Part shown: one piece after another, positions 20,500 to 30,095 of the stretch | Position numbering within the stretch: position 1 is the stretch's first letter | Layout: each line of letters starts with the position of its first letter | NCBI GenBank assembly: GCA_023376005.1 | Contig: CM042152.1 | Location: 85,314,420 to 85,378,419 of the forward strand | Direction: 5' to 3' | From: Doryteuthis pealeii | Lineage: Eukaryota; Mollusca; Cephalopoda; Myopsida; Loliginidae | DNA: 64,000 nucleotides | Notes under the pieces: model-generated | What the model was told of the DNA's origin: nothing | The model's database searches: none | The model's input: the letters and a program-made list of their open reading frames with translations, nothing else | Translations under genes and position numbers: made by a program

Positions 20500-21270
20500 A
20501 GCAAATAAATGACTCTTTTAAACAGAAGTTACTTTTAGTATCCATGGAATGCTAATTGCAGTTAGAACAATAAAAATAAGTTTTCTGAAGAAGAAGAAGA
20601 AAAAAAAAACAGTAAAATTCTTTGTTCTATTTTTTCCTGTATTTTTCTACAATGAGCATCTCTATCGGAATTCGACTATAGTCACATACAGCACTGTGTA
20701 GAAATTTGGCTATACTCCCTCAATATATCCCTTGAAAGGATTTATAGGCAAAACACAGTAAGCGTTGCACCGACCTTTCGTGTGTATATTGAGTGGGTGA
20801 GGGTGCGGGTGGCAGTCTAATTACCTTGAAAATCCGCATTTCAAACATCGGCGTTTTAATGTTCTCAAAGTCGACTTTATGACAGCACTGCAAAACACGC
20901 AACCGCTTCTACCGAGTACTTCTGGTATTAGAACCCACTTTCACCAGTCATCAACTTTCCTTTAAATCAATAATTTAAAGAATATCTGTCTGAACTTTTT
21001 AGATGAGACTTGGTAATTTGTATTATTTACATTTTCGGACTGTTGGCCTCATCTTTATTGTTATATGCAACAGCGTTTTGACCAATGTGTCTTCCGACCT
21101 CATCCACGTGTTTCTTATCAAACCGGGAATATTTTTTCGAACCCGGATGCCTTCATGGCACTTCGAACCGAACCCTTTATTTAATCCACTGGGGTAGATT
21201 GTTCTTATTCCATTAACCATGACCGAGTACAAGCATTAAGCTATATTAAGTATTCTATGTTATTTTAGAT
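20500..21270. other. Unclassified sequence, no gene seen
   Basis: AT-rich, with one more GC-balanced stretch at 21000-21200 in which both strands are open for about 65 codons. No protein family is recognised. Confidence 0.35.
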
Positions 21271-21279
21271 GTGGTCAGG

Positions 21280-21590
21280 ATTGAACCTGCAACCTCCAGA
21301 TGATTGTCACTCTTGTATACGTTGCGCCGAGTTCAAATCTTGGACGTGGTAATTGCATTTCACTTAGCGCTAATACCCTTGGGAAAGGTATGAATCCTAC
21401 TCTCCCTCCAGCTATGATAAATAGGACAGACTGGGCTCTTTAACCTTGGTTAGGCAATCGGTCTAGGAGAAGGAAAACTCAAACCTGTTGAACTCCGCTT
21501 AAGAAATTGACATTGTGTCACATCCTGCTTGTGTGGAGGGGTTGGTAAATATATATATACGTTGCGCCACGTTTCCGAAAATATATTCAG
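21280..21590 (-). repeat. tRNA-like SINE-E split by a SINE-A insertion
   Basis: GGTCAGGATTGAACCTGCAA (inverted B box) through CTTGTATACGTTGCGCC is an inverted tRNA-like head. It is interrupted by a plus-strand SINE-A at about 21329-21555. The 13-bp TATACGTTGCGCC is present on both sides of the insert (21316-21328 and 21556-21568), a clean target-site duplication. The SINE-A copy is 5'-truncated to its B box. Confidence 0.8.
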
Positions 21591-21736
21591 TAATAATAAA
21601 ATTTGTGTAGCTTACGTTGAAAGTACTGATTCCTTACTGATAACAGAAGTTAAGCAGCAATGAACATGATCGCTACATAGATGGGTGACCACTTCTGAAC
21701 AGGAGATGTTGTAAACAAAGTTAGGTGCGTATTTAG

Positions 21737-22225
21737 TAGGATAGGTTATTTTTCCACCTTTTATTAAATATCAAATTCTCCAAACAGCAAAAGTTGTGTA
21801 TTGTATAATAAATACTGATACCAAAAACTAGATCTCTTACTTGCACCATTGTTTGAGGAAATAGCATCAAAGATCGTCTACTAAAATACACCAAAAATCC
21901 TCGTTTTCGCAAAAATTTAGCCTAGAAATTGGTTAGAAAATTTAGCAATTTCAATATTTAAAACAGAAAATGTAGTCATTTTAAATTAAATGAATGAAAT
22001 ATTATAACTATAATTCAAATTGAAAATATGCCCCAATGACAACCGACACATCTGGTATGCTTGTTTTTACCTGATAATTAAGATATGACATTGATAACAT
22101 TTTAAAAGATTGAAATCTATTTCCTCAAAGTTTAAAAAAATATATTTTTATGTGGGAAGTCATTATGTTAATTTTCAACTTTCGTCACAAGGGAGACATT
22201 TCAGTTCCAAAATCGACCTACCCTA
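21737..22225 (-). mobile_element. hAT-type MITE, copy 1
   Basis: About 489 bp with terminal inverted repeats of the form TAGGGTAGGTCGATTTT. Flanking octamers GTATTTAG (21729-21736) and GTGCTTAG (22226-22233) match at six of eight positions. An 8-bp duplication and TAGGG ends fit the hAT superfamily. There is no transposase. The same element occurs at 29.2, 33.4 and 59.3 kb. Confidence 0.75.
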
Positions 22226-22407
22226 GTGCTTAGTATATAACAATAACAACAAATAGATGAATACAAACTCGCTACGAATTGGCACATTAATTCGGGTCAT
22301 TTGTATTTGTAATCGACTAAGAATATTAATTTATATACCAATTTCCTCCGGGTGTCACTGACATCTCTTCAAAGTGGGTCACACAAAGATCTTTGCACGT
22401 GACCTGT

Positions 22408-22605
22408 TTATTATCCAATTAAGACGCTTCCCAATCGATTCCTTTATAACATTCAAGAAATGATTATTTTTAAAGTACTGACAAAAAAAAATAATACATG
22501 CGCATTGCGTGAAGTAATGCTTAACGAGCCGGGGAAGCAAACCAATGCTAATGAGTTCCATTAAGTGCCCCTTAATCCTGTCCTTGTGCCAAGTGGATCA
22601 CGTAG
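22408..22605 (+). repeat. Unclassified repeat R2, copy 1
   Basis: The segment from TATCCAATTAAGACGCTTCC to TTAATCCTGTCCTTGTGCCA recurs at 23258-23437 in the same orientation. Confidence 0.7.
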
Positions 22606-22680
22606 AGATCTTTGGCATGTAGTAAACTATGAGCAGAAGTTTAGTTTTACCATACTTAGAACATAACTAATAAAGTAAAG

Positions 22681-22916
22681 TAGTCGGGACGGCCTAATGT
22701 CAGTATCAGCCAATCAACGAGGGAGTCAATCCCCTTTTCACTAGCGCTAGACCAAGGAGATTATTTTAGCGTCTGAGGTGGAGCGTCACACCTACGATCA
22801 GCTCCTTACTTTACCGCACAGATCTTTTTGCTACTCATACGCTGAGTTGGCGAGGGTCGGTATCGAACTAGGAACCTTGTGGTTTCTAGCCGAATGCTCT
22901 ACCGACTGAGCTAACG
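22681..22916 (-). repeat. SINE-B
   Basis: Inverted full body ending in the inverted A box (CTCTACCGACTGAGCTAAC). Confidence 0.8.
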
Positions 22917-22964
22917 AATAGAAACAATAGACTATAAGTTTGTATAGTTTTACCGGTCGTAGCA

Positions 22965-23010
22965 GTAGTAGTAGTAATAAAAGTAGTAGTAGTAGTAGTA
23001 GTAACTAGAA
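22965..23010. repeat. (TAG)n microsatellite
   Basis: Trinucleotide run with minor interruptions. Confidence 0.9.
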
Positions 23011-23257
23011 TAAGAGGGTAGTGGTGGGAGTAGCGTAATAAGTCTCCCAAAATCCCCCCCCCACCGATCAAAGAACGGTGCTTACTATTTGCAAGACTAG
23101 TTTAAAATATCTTATTCAATATAACCTTTTAAGTAAGTTGGCCTTTGTTTGATACTCGAAGAACGGGGTACGACCGGAGAAATAGTCTGTGGTACATCTC
23201 TGCTTTGTTCAGGCATCGAACATTCTTGAACTTCTGGAATTTCAACTGTTGGGATCC

Positions 23258-23437
23258 TAATTATTATCCAATTAAGACGCTGCCCCAATCGATTTATTTA
23301 TTCAAGTAATAATTCATTGTAAACTAATGACAAAAAATATATGCGCATTGCGTGTGGCAATGATTAATGAGCCGGAGAAACAATCCAATGCTAACGAGTT
23401 TTATTAGGCGCCGCTTAATCCTGTCCTTGTGCCAAGC
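23258..23437 (+). repeat. Unclassified repeat R2, copy 2
   Basis: Matches 22408-22605. A SINE-B follows immediately. Confidence 0.7.
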
Positions 23438-23445
23438 TAAACTCC

Positions 23446-23690
23446 GTTTAGCTCAGTCGGTAGCGCGTTCGACTAGGAACCTCAAGGTTCCGGGTTCGAC
23501 ACCGGCCCTCGCTAACTCAGCGTATGAGTAGCACAGGGATCTGTGCGATAAAAATGAGGGGCTGGTGGTAGGTGTGGCACTCCGCCTCAGATGCCAAAAC
23601 AATCTCCTCTGTCTAACGCTAGTGAAAAGGGATAGACTCACTCGCTGTCTGGCTGATACCGATTTTAGGCCACCCCGACGACTTTACTTA
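23446..23690 (+). repeat. SINE-B
   Basis: A box TTAGCTCAGTCGGTAGCGC, B box GGTTCGACACC and the complete body. Confidence 0.8.
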
Positions 23691-23734
23691 TTACTTTATT
23701 GCAGCATATGAAATGCCCCCACCCACCCCAAATA

Positions 23735-23860
23735 ATGTGTGTGTATGTGTGTGTTTTTTATGTATGTGTGATTGTGTGCATCTGCTTGTGTGTGTGCGCG
23801 CGCGTGTGTGGTATTCCTAAAATGAATGGTTGGTTGGTTGGTTGGTTGGCAGTCTTCCGT
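23735..23860. repeat. (GT)n and (GGTT)n microsatellites
   Basis: Interrupted GT run, then GGTTGGTTGG repeats. Confidence 0.85.
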
Positions 23861-23909
23861 CTACAAGAGACGATGGAGTAGTGTCAAAGTTTTTTTTTTC
23901 CTTGAATTA

Positions 23910-24240
23910 CATAGCCTGGGCGGGTTCATATGAAGGATAAGCTTTTGCCCATGCAGCAAATCCCCCCTCTCCACACTGCCGTTGTGATACAAAGAAAGGT
24001 AAGGAACCAATGCAGTTTGGCAGCGGTAGTGTCGCAGGAGTTAATGGGTAGTACTAGATTTCAGCATCACACCACCTTAGAGACTCCGGCTCCTGATTTG
24101 TTTTCGGGGTTTACTCCCATAGCATTTCCTTGAGAAGCAGCAGAAATTTTGTGTCGGACTTTTCCTTGACTTTGATGGGTTGCCGACCCAGGCTAAGGAG
24201 CCCCTTCAAACCCATTTGGGGATTTATGCGAGTAGTAAGT
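23910..24240. other. GC-balanced unclassified segment
   Basis: Differs in composition from its flanks (AGCCTGGGCGGGTTCATATG, GGTTGCCGACCCAGGC) and looks like part of an interspersed repeat. No family is recognised and no long frame is present. Confidence 0.35.
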
Positions 24241-24349
24241 ACCCTAATCCTACTACTATCGGTGTTCCTGAGAAATTAAATGAGATTAGGGATACAGTAT
24301 ATTTTGCATCAGATAAGCTAATCCTAAAATGAATAAACCATATATATTT

Positions 24350-24484
24350 GATTGTTTGTTTGTTTGTTTTACGGCATATCAACCTCAGTGGGTCATTTAA
24401 TGCCGATAAAGTTTTGAAAAAATCAATTCTTAATGGATAATACAATTTTTATAAATACATTTGTTCTATTTAACCATAGATGGG
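24350..24484 (-). repeat. SINE-C 3' tail
   Basis: Inverted tail: TTTACGGCATATCAACCTC, then GGGTCATTTAATGCCGA, ending in TTTAACCATAGATGGG. Confidence 0.7.
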
Positions 24485-24494
24485 CATATATATT

Positions 24495-24593
24495 TGAGTA
24501 ATAATTCTGTATTTAGCAAGATAGCTAAGGAAACCGTGACGTCAGTGGTGACGTAGTTTTGGTGACAGTTACATAATCTCCATTAAAATAAGA
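24495..24593 (-). mobile_element. Helitron 5'-end fragment upstream of the sulfotransferase exon
   Basis: The minus strand starts TC at 24592-24593 after an A and continues TTATTTTAATGGAGATTATG. This matches the 5' end of the Helitrons at 30.3-30.9 and 40.7-41.4 kb, including the GACGTCA block. The 3' end is absent. It sits about 65 bp before the predicted splice acceptor. Confidence 0.6.
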
Positions 24594-24627
24594 TATAAAA
24601 ATGTTTGGTTTCAACATTAAAATTATC

Positions 24628-24659
24628 CGTTTTTTTTTCTTTTTTTCTTTTTCTTTTAG
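24628..24659 (+). promoter_or_regulatory. Predicted 3' splice site (polypyrimidine tract and AG)
   Basis: A long T/C tract ends in TTTTAG at 24654-24659, 17 bp before the ATG at 24677. This indicates an upstream non-coding exon or further upstream coding sequence. Its pyrimidine richness also explains the hydrophobic open extension before the ATG, which is best left out of the protein. Confidence 0.6.
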
Positions 24660-24676
24660 TCACGAGATTTTGTGCC

Positions 24677-26050
24677 ATGGAAATGAATTCGGAAAACTGG
24701 TCTGAGAAGATGTCGGAAACGATCGGCCGAGTCCGCGAATACATCATCCTGTTGGTGACTTATCTAATGTATCAGATAACACGGCACTTGGTGGTGGCAT
24801 TCCAGCGGATTTCGTGGGGAATTATGGGAGTCGAGTATATCCGGCGAGACGCTCGACGCGGTCTGCAATACAAACAGAGTGCGCATGTGCAGGACATCAT
24901 CTGGCGTCGCAAACTGTGTGACATCTACGTCGCAGACCCGAGTGACTTCATCTCTGTCCACAGCTGCTTCAAACACCCGACTTACGTACTCAAACAGAAC
25001 GTCTCACTGTACTGCCTCACTAAAGACGAGGCCATATTTGTGGAGACGTCGTCCACGGTTGATATTTACAGTTGCGACACTAGCCCGTTCTTTCACAATT
25101 CGCAGTTCCAGCACGCTGAGAAGATAATAAGTATACCGTTAGCTTCGTTCCACAAGATGGCGTCCGACTTGGGCGAGCCACGTCTTCCGGTGATTTGGAT
25201 TTCAAGGACTTGGCGCTGCGGCTCGGCCATTATGCGGCAAATGTTCGAAAACGTCCCTAATGTACTCGTAATCGGTGAGCCCGATGCCCTGACCAGCCTT
25301 AGTAACCTGCAAAGAGACCAAATGATATCGAAGGCGGAATACAAACAGTTATTAACCAGTACCATCCGGGTATTGTGCAAACCCAACGATCGGGCCAATA
25401 TGATGTGTATCAAAACGAGGCCATGCTGCTTCCGCATGGTCAGAGATGTATACGCACTGGTACCGTCGGTGGGGCATATCTTCATGTACCGTAACAGCTT
25501 GAAGACGGTCTCATCAGTGATTAACACCACACTGAATGCGAACGTTCTTTTTCAAATCACCCGCTTTATAGCCGACAGTAACACTCTTTCTAAAATTCTC
25601 CCGTGCGTACGGCGTAGTTTATACGAACTGTTTGGTCATATTGACAAGAGCGACACCACGCTCAAAGATCTAGCTCCCAATCTCAGTACAGTGGGTATCA
25701 TAACGGCAGGCTGGGCATCCAGCGTTTCGCGGTGCGAGGAGCTACGATTATACGGCGTCCCTGTGCTGCCCGTGATCTGCGAAGATCTCATCAAATATCC
25801 ACGACAGTGTTGCGAGATATTGTTTGATCTGTTTAATATCTCACATGAACATGTTACGTTAGCCGTCGATGGCTTCCGGAGAGACACACGACGGACGTCG
25901 ACTATCCTTGCTCGGCTTCCGACTAACACTGAATCTCGTAGAGACATTGATCCAGAAAAACGATCTGAGGCGGACGCCATCTTGAAAAAATATTGTCTTC
26001 CCAGGTTGGGTGAAAGATACCAAATATCCGGCGTGCTAAGTATAGATTAG
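24677..26050 (+). CDS. Sulfotransferase-like protein, putative type II membrane form
   Basis: 457 residues without an internal intron. The ATG sits in a good Kozak context (GCCATGG) just after a predicted splice acceptor. A hydrophobic stretch at residues 22-42 would act as a signal anchor, suggesting a Golgi lumenal enzyme. The P-loop-like WISRTWRCGSAIMRQ (174-188) corresponds to the 5'-phosphosulfate-binding loop of sulfotransferases. It is followed by GEPDAL (200-205), a 3'-phosphate-site region MYRNSLKTVSSVI (270-282), and ICEDLIKYPRQCCEILFDLF (367-386), which matches the family's YEDL-x-x-x-P helix. These enzymes transfer sulfate from PAPS; the acceptor cannot be predicted. The loop's usual Lys or Thr-Gly-Ser positions are altered (TWRCGS), so activity needs proof. 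N-glycosylation sequons occur at residues 108, 283, 335 and 387. Codons are richer in GC and CpG than the flanks. There is no neighbouring gene. Confidence 0.7.
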   Translation: MEMNSENWSEKMSETIGRVREYIILLVTYLMYQITRHLVVAFQRISWGIMGVEYIRRDARRGLQYKQSAHVQDIIWRRKLCDIYVADPSDFISVHSCFKHPTYVLKQNVSLYCLTKDEAIFVETSSTVDIYSCDTSPFFHNSQFQHAEKIISIPLASFHKMASDLGEPRLPVIWISRTWRCGSAIMRQMFENVPNVLVIGEPDALTSLSNLQRDQMISKAEYKQLLTSTIRVLCKPNDRANMMCIKTRPCCFRMVRDVYALVPSVGHIFMYRNSLKTVSSVINTTLNANVLFQITRFIADSNTLSKILPCVRRSLYELFGHIDKSDTTLKDLAPNLSTVGIITAGWASSVSRCEELRLYGVPVLPVICEDLIKYPRQCCEILFDLFNISHEHVTLAVDGFRRDTRRTSTILARLPTNTESRRDIDPEKRSEADAILKKYCLPRLGERYQISGVLSID

Positions 26051-26056
26051 AATAAA
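26051..26056 (+). terminator. Polyadenylation signal abutting the stop codon
   Basis: AATAAA begins at the base after the TAG stop of the sulfotransferase-like gene, implying a 3' UTR of only about 20-35 nt. A second AATAAA-like site near 26167 lies within a transposon end. Confidence 0.55.
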
Positions 26057-26072
26057 GACTTTCGGTTAAGGG

Positions 26073-26170
26073 CAGTGGTGGGGTTTTCAGCCGGTTCGCA
26101 CCAGTTCAAGAGAACAGGTTACTCAAAGTCAAAACAGTTCACAGAACCAGTTCCTGGATTGTTATAAAAA
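26073..26170 (+). mobile_element. hAT-like terminal sequence (CAGTGGTGG end)
   Basis: CAGTGGTGGGGTTTTCAGCC followed by GGTTCGCACCAGTTC is the terminal form of a widespread hAT repeat. It starts about 20 bp after the gene's stop codon. A matching inverted end lies at 29860-29901. Confidence 0.55.
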
Positions 26171-26339
26171 TAAAGTCCCCCCCTCGTCTTTCTTTTTATG
26201 GAATGGGAGGGATTCTTCAATTAAGCATTGGTCCTGAATTACCATCGGATTCTAAAATGGCAAATTTTAAAATTCTCTCATCATTTTGCAATCAAAATTC
26301 GTAATCTGACATAAAAGTCTATTTTAAAATACTACGGTG

Positions 26340-26757
26340 AGTCAAATATTTCGCAATATTTTGGTAACGTAAGTCACAAGATCAGCATTTTGGTAACGTC
26401 AGCCATAATTCAGCTTTTTTTTTGTAACGTGAGTCACAATTCAACTTTTTTGGTAAATAAAAAAAACGTGAGTTACAATTCAGAATTTTTGATAACATAA
26501 GTAACAATTCAACATTTGGTAACGTGAGATACAATTCGCATTTTGGTAAAATGTGAGTCACAATTCAGCATTTTGATTTTTTTAAAAACGTGAGTCACAA
26601 TTCAGCATTTTTTTTGTAACATTAGTCACATTTCAACATTTTGGTAAATGTGAGTCACAATTTGGGATTTTTTGTAACGTGATTCATAATTCAGCATTTT
26701 GGTAACATGGGGTACAGTTCGGCATCTTTGGTAACGTGAGTCACAATTCAGCAGCTA
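26340..26757 (+). repeat. Minisatellite, ~28-35-bp unit with TGAGTCAC
   Basis: About 13 imperfect units of the form TTTTGGTAACGTGAGTCAC then AATTCAGCA. Five units keep exact TGAGTCA, the consensus of AP-1/bZIP binding sites (near 26429, 26565, 26590, 26651 and 26738). It begins about 290 bp after the sulfotransferase-like gene. Confidence 0.85.
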
Positions 26758-27768
26758 ATTTTGCCGACGAACTACACTGGACTGTAAAATTCCAAGCTCA
26801 CCTGATACTTTCTGACTGCTACATGCCAAATTTGCCACTATGGCTTGGAGCACGGCCTCGTAATCCACGGTTTATTAGGCCTACCCGACCTTGCCCGATA
26901 TTCGAGGATCATGCAACCCGAACAAAACTTCTTCAACCATCTGATTACGGTACTATGATCAACTGCGACTTCGCCTTCAACTTTCGCACAACAAACGTTT
27001 TTGTTTTTTTGTTTTTTGCTCGAACTCGTAAAACATAAATTCTCGAAGAATTAGACTACGTTACACATTCAACTGAGCGGCTTTCCAGTCACACATGGAG
27101 TCAAGCAATGCCCAACGTGTCAGCGCACCCATTACCGCGATACTACCAGCCACAGCGGGTACCTACGAAGGCTTTGAACCGCTTCAGTCGCGTGATGTTA
27201 CGCCGCAAACTAAACACGTGAGAAAAATATTGCAAAACTTTTGACTCATCCTAGTAGAACGACTGAACACATCTTGATGATGATAGCAAAAGGGTTAAAC
27301 ATGAATAACATGAAGTAATTAAAAAAAATATGTGGATGAATCAAGTTTCAATATGGAATTACTTGAAACAAGATAATAATTTTTTTAAATACTAGGCAAA
27401 TTGTTATGTTTTTACATACAGGTAAAATACGGGACACTGAATGAAAATGCAAGACCAGGTTGTTGGAAATTAACAAGGTTTTATTTAACACAGGGTAGAG
27501 AATGCTTCTACCCTAAAACAGTGACTGAACTAGCTCAACCGTGCTGTGCACGTGCGTCCTGACCATTCCAATACTAATCCAAAAGTGTCATGGAGGAAAC
27601 CCCACTTCCGGGTTCCATCAGCCCCCTACTGATCAAGAACAGTAACTATAAATATCGTTAGGTCTGAACCTAACACAAATATTTTCTTATTAGATATTGT
27701 TGTAAGTCGAGTATCAGAGTTAACAGAGAAATAATAGGAAGAAACACAACGAGTATTAATTCCAACAT

Positions 27769-27770
<2 letters not shown>
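26758..27770. other. Unclassified sequence
   Basis: No gene or known repeat recognised. 26758-27030 is more GC-balanced and open in one frame for 100 codons, which I judge to be chance because no family features appear. Confidence 0.35.
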
Positions 27771-27772
<2 letters not shown>

Positions 27773-27854
<82 letters not shown>

Positions 27855-27857
27855 GCG
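27773..27857. repeat. (CT)n-(CA)n microsatellite
   Basis: Long CT run followed by CA and CG repeats. Confidence 0.95.
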
Positions 27858-28105
27858 CGCACTATCAACCATTACTCTTAGCAGGTCCTCTACACGACAT
27901 CCTGTTTCCGCATATAGCTAGTGAATGGAAGTTTTTTTTTCTGGTCGGCCAACACTGGTGTGTCCATATGGAGTCCATAGGAAGAACGTCGGTTATGAGT
28001 TCGTCACTGCATCCAAAATTACAAATACAATAAGGTATAATTACAAAAATATAAAAAAAAGACTGCCATAAAAAATACTGAGAACAGATCTATTTAATTA
28101 AAGTA

Positions 28106-28340
28106 AAGTCGTCGGGGTGGCCTAAAGTAGGTATCAGCCAGACAGCGAGGGAGTCTGTCCCATTTTCACTAGCGCTAGACCAAGGAGATGGTTTTTGGCG
28201 ACTCGTGTGGAGCGCGACACCTACCATCAGCTCGTCACTTTACCACACAGGCCCCTGTGCTACTCATACGCTGAGTTGGCGAGGGCCGGTATCCTTGTGG
28301 TTCCTAGTCGGACGCTCTAACAACTGAGCTAAACTGGCCC
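28106..28340 (-). repeat. SINE-B, with small deletion at the B box
   Basis: Inverted body and A box. About ten bases around GAACTAGGAAC are missing, so the polymerase III B box is damaged. Confidence 0.75.
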
Positions 28341-28755
28341 TAAAAAATCTAAACCGTTTACATAGGCTCCAATGTTCGGTACATCATTTTTTTTTTTTTT
28401 TAGATTTAAAGACTCTCACGTAACAAAAGAACATCACTTATGAGTTCGTCTTGCTTCTCCAGCAGTGTCCAGTATGTTTATCTTACTTGGATGGTTTGTG
28501 AGATAGGTGGTAAGTGACTGTATAGAGGCTGTTTTGTGAGGTGATGCTTCCAGGATTTGTTTAAAACAACACACATCTTTGTGTAGTTCCCATATAGCTT
28601 TTTTCTCGAAGCATTTCTTTAGAGTTCAAAAGGTGCAACCATACAGTAGTACTGACATAACTACAGGTCGAGAGGATTCCCGTCTTATCAGAGAGATCAG
28701 ATTTCGGTCGATAACCTGTCAATATAACTTCATTGGCTTATATTATTGTGAAAAG

Positions 28756-29008
28756 GACGGCTCGTGTGGTGTAATGGTTAGCAAGCTAGATTCGCAAACT
28801 ATTGTTAGTGAGTTCGATTCTCATTGGGCGCCCAATTCTGGCCTTGTGCCGCATCTAAGCTCAGCTTAGTAAATAGCTAAATTATTATGAAAAGGGCGCC
28901 TCGTGTGGTGTAATGGTTAGCAAGCTAGATTCTCAAACCATTGTTAGTGAGTTCGATTCTCATTGGCCGCCCCATTCTGGCTTAGTAAGTAACTATATTA
29001 TTGTGAAA
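28756..29008 (+). repeat. SINE-D tandem dimer
   Basis: Two head-to-tail copies, about 28756-28886 and 28888-29008. Each has A box GTGGTGTAATGGTTAGCAAG and B box GAGTTCGATTCTCATTGG. They are joined by TTATGAAAAGGGCGCCTCG, which is nearly the same as the sequence preceding the first copy. Confidence 0.8.
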
Positions 29009-29062
29009 AATATTCGGGTCGTTTTTAGATTTAACATTTATAATTTTAAAGTTGGTATTTAC

Positions 29063-29241
29063 CCATCCATTCGCCACGGGTAGGATGTGACACAAGATGG
29101 CAAATATGAGGCACCCAGCGAGGATCGAATTCGTTATTCAGTAGTAATTACTGCTGAATAGCGAATTCGATCCTCGCTGGATGCCCTATACTTGCTACCT
29201 TGTGTCACATCCGAGTCGTGGCGAACAGGTTGGGTAATGGG
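29063..29241. repeat. Palindrome of two head-to-head SINE-D-like units
   Basis: Arms of about 85 bp meet at AGTAGTAATTACTGCT near 29147. Each arm holds GCGAATTCGATCCTCGCTGG-type B-box sequence and ends in the shared GTGTCACATCC tail motif. The arms differ at only a few positions. Confidence 0.8.
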
Positions 29242-29734
29242 GTAGTTTAATTTTTTTTTAAATATCAAATTCTCCCAAACAGTGAATGTTGTGTATTAGT
29301 ATAATGAATACTGACACCAAAAACTAGATCTCTTACTTGCACCATTGTTTGAGGAAATAGCATCAAATATCATCTACTAAAATGCACCAAAAATCCTTGT
29401 TTTTGCAACATTTAACCTAAAAATTGGTTAGAAAATTTAGCAATTTCAATATTTAAAACAGAAAAGGTTATCATTTTAAATGAAATGAATAAAATATCAT
29501 AACTAGAATTCAAATTAAAGATATGCCCCCCTCCCATCACCACCGACACTTCCAATATGCCTCTTTTTACCTAATCATTAAGCTGTAACAGTGATAACAT
29601 TTTAAAAGATTGAAATCTATTTCCTCAAACGAAGGCAAAGTTTTGAAAAAAATACTTTGTGTGGTAATTCTTTATGTTAATTTGCAATTTTTGCCACATG
29701 GGAGACGTTATAGTTTAAAAATCGACCTACCCTA
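29238..29734 (-). mobile_element. hAT-type MITE, copy 2, with perfect 8-bp duplication
   Basis: About 497 bp, flanked by TTGGGTAA at 29230-29237 and 29735-29742, an exact 8-bp target duplication. Its terminal repeats match copies 1, 3 and 4. It inserted at the end of the SINE-D palindrome. Confidence 0.85.
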
Positions 29735-29859
29735 TTGGGTAAATACTTACATAAGATTTAATTAGAGGTGATAAACAATTCAAAGGGGTGATGAACTAAC
29801 AAAAGCTTACGAAACACTTTTGGAAAAAATAAAGCAAAAGAAAAACTATCAATGTAAAG

Positions 29860-29901
29860 AAAGAGAGAACCGGTTTCTAAAAATGTTGAATCCCACCATT
29901 G
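29860..29901 (-). mobile_element. hAT-like terminal sequence (inverted CAGTGGTGG end)
   Basis: GAGAACCGGTTTCTAAAAAT, then TTGAATCCCACCATTG, is the inverted counterpart of the end at 26073. Confidence 0.5.
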
Positions 29902-30095
29902 GTTAATATTTTTTTTTTTTTTATCTGACAAACTTAATCTATAATTTTGTAAGATCTACCTCCAATCAATAATCGATAACTGTGAAAAAAAGTAAAAAAT
30001 TTAAAAAGACATATTTGGATTCTGTTTATTTTATTTTTATTTTCATTTTTTTGAAAGAGGGAACTCTTTGGGTTGCGAAATTGATTCGTCTAATC

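Noticed and set aside
24605..24676. N-terminal extension of the sulfotransferase frame upstream of the ATG at 24677
   Set aside because: It has no ATG and is a translation of a polypyrimidine splice-acceptor tract, which mimics a signal peptide.
25093..25530. Minus-strand open frame of 145 codons
   Set aside because: It is the antisense shadow of the sulfotransferase-like gene, as are the shorter ones at 24764-24976 and 25636-25980.
26736..27038. 100-codon open frame after the minisatellite
   Set aside because: It starts inside the minisatellite, ends in a poly-T translation and shows no recognisable domain.
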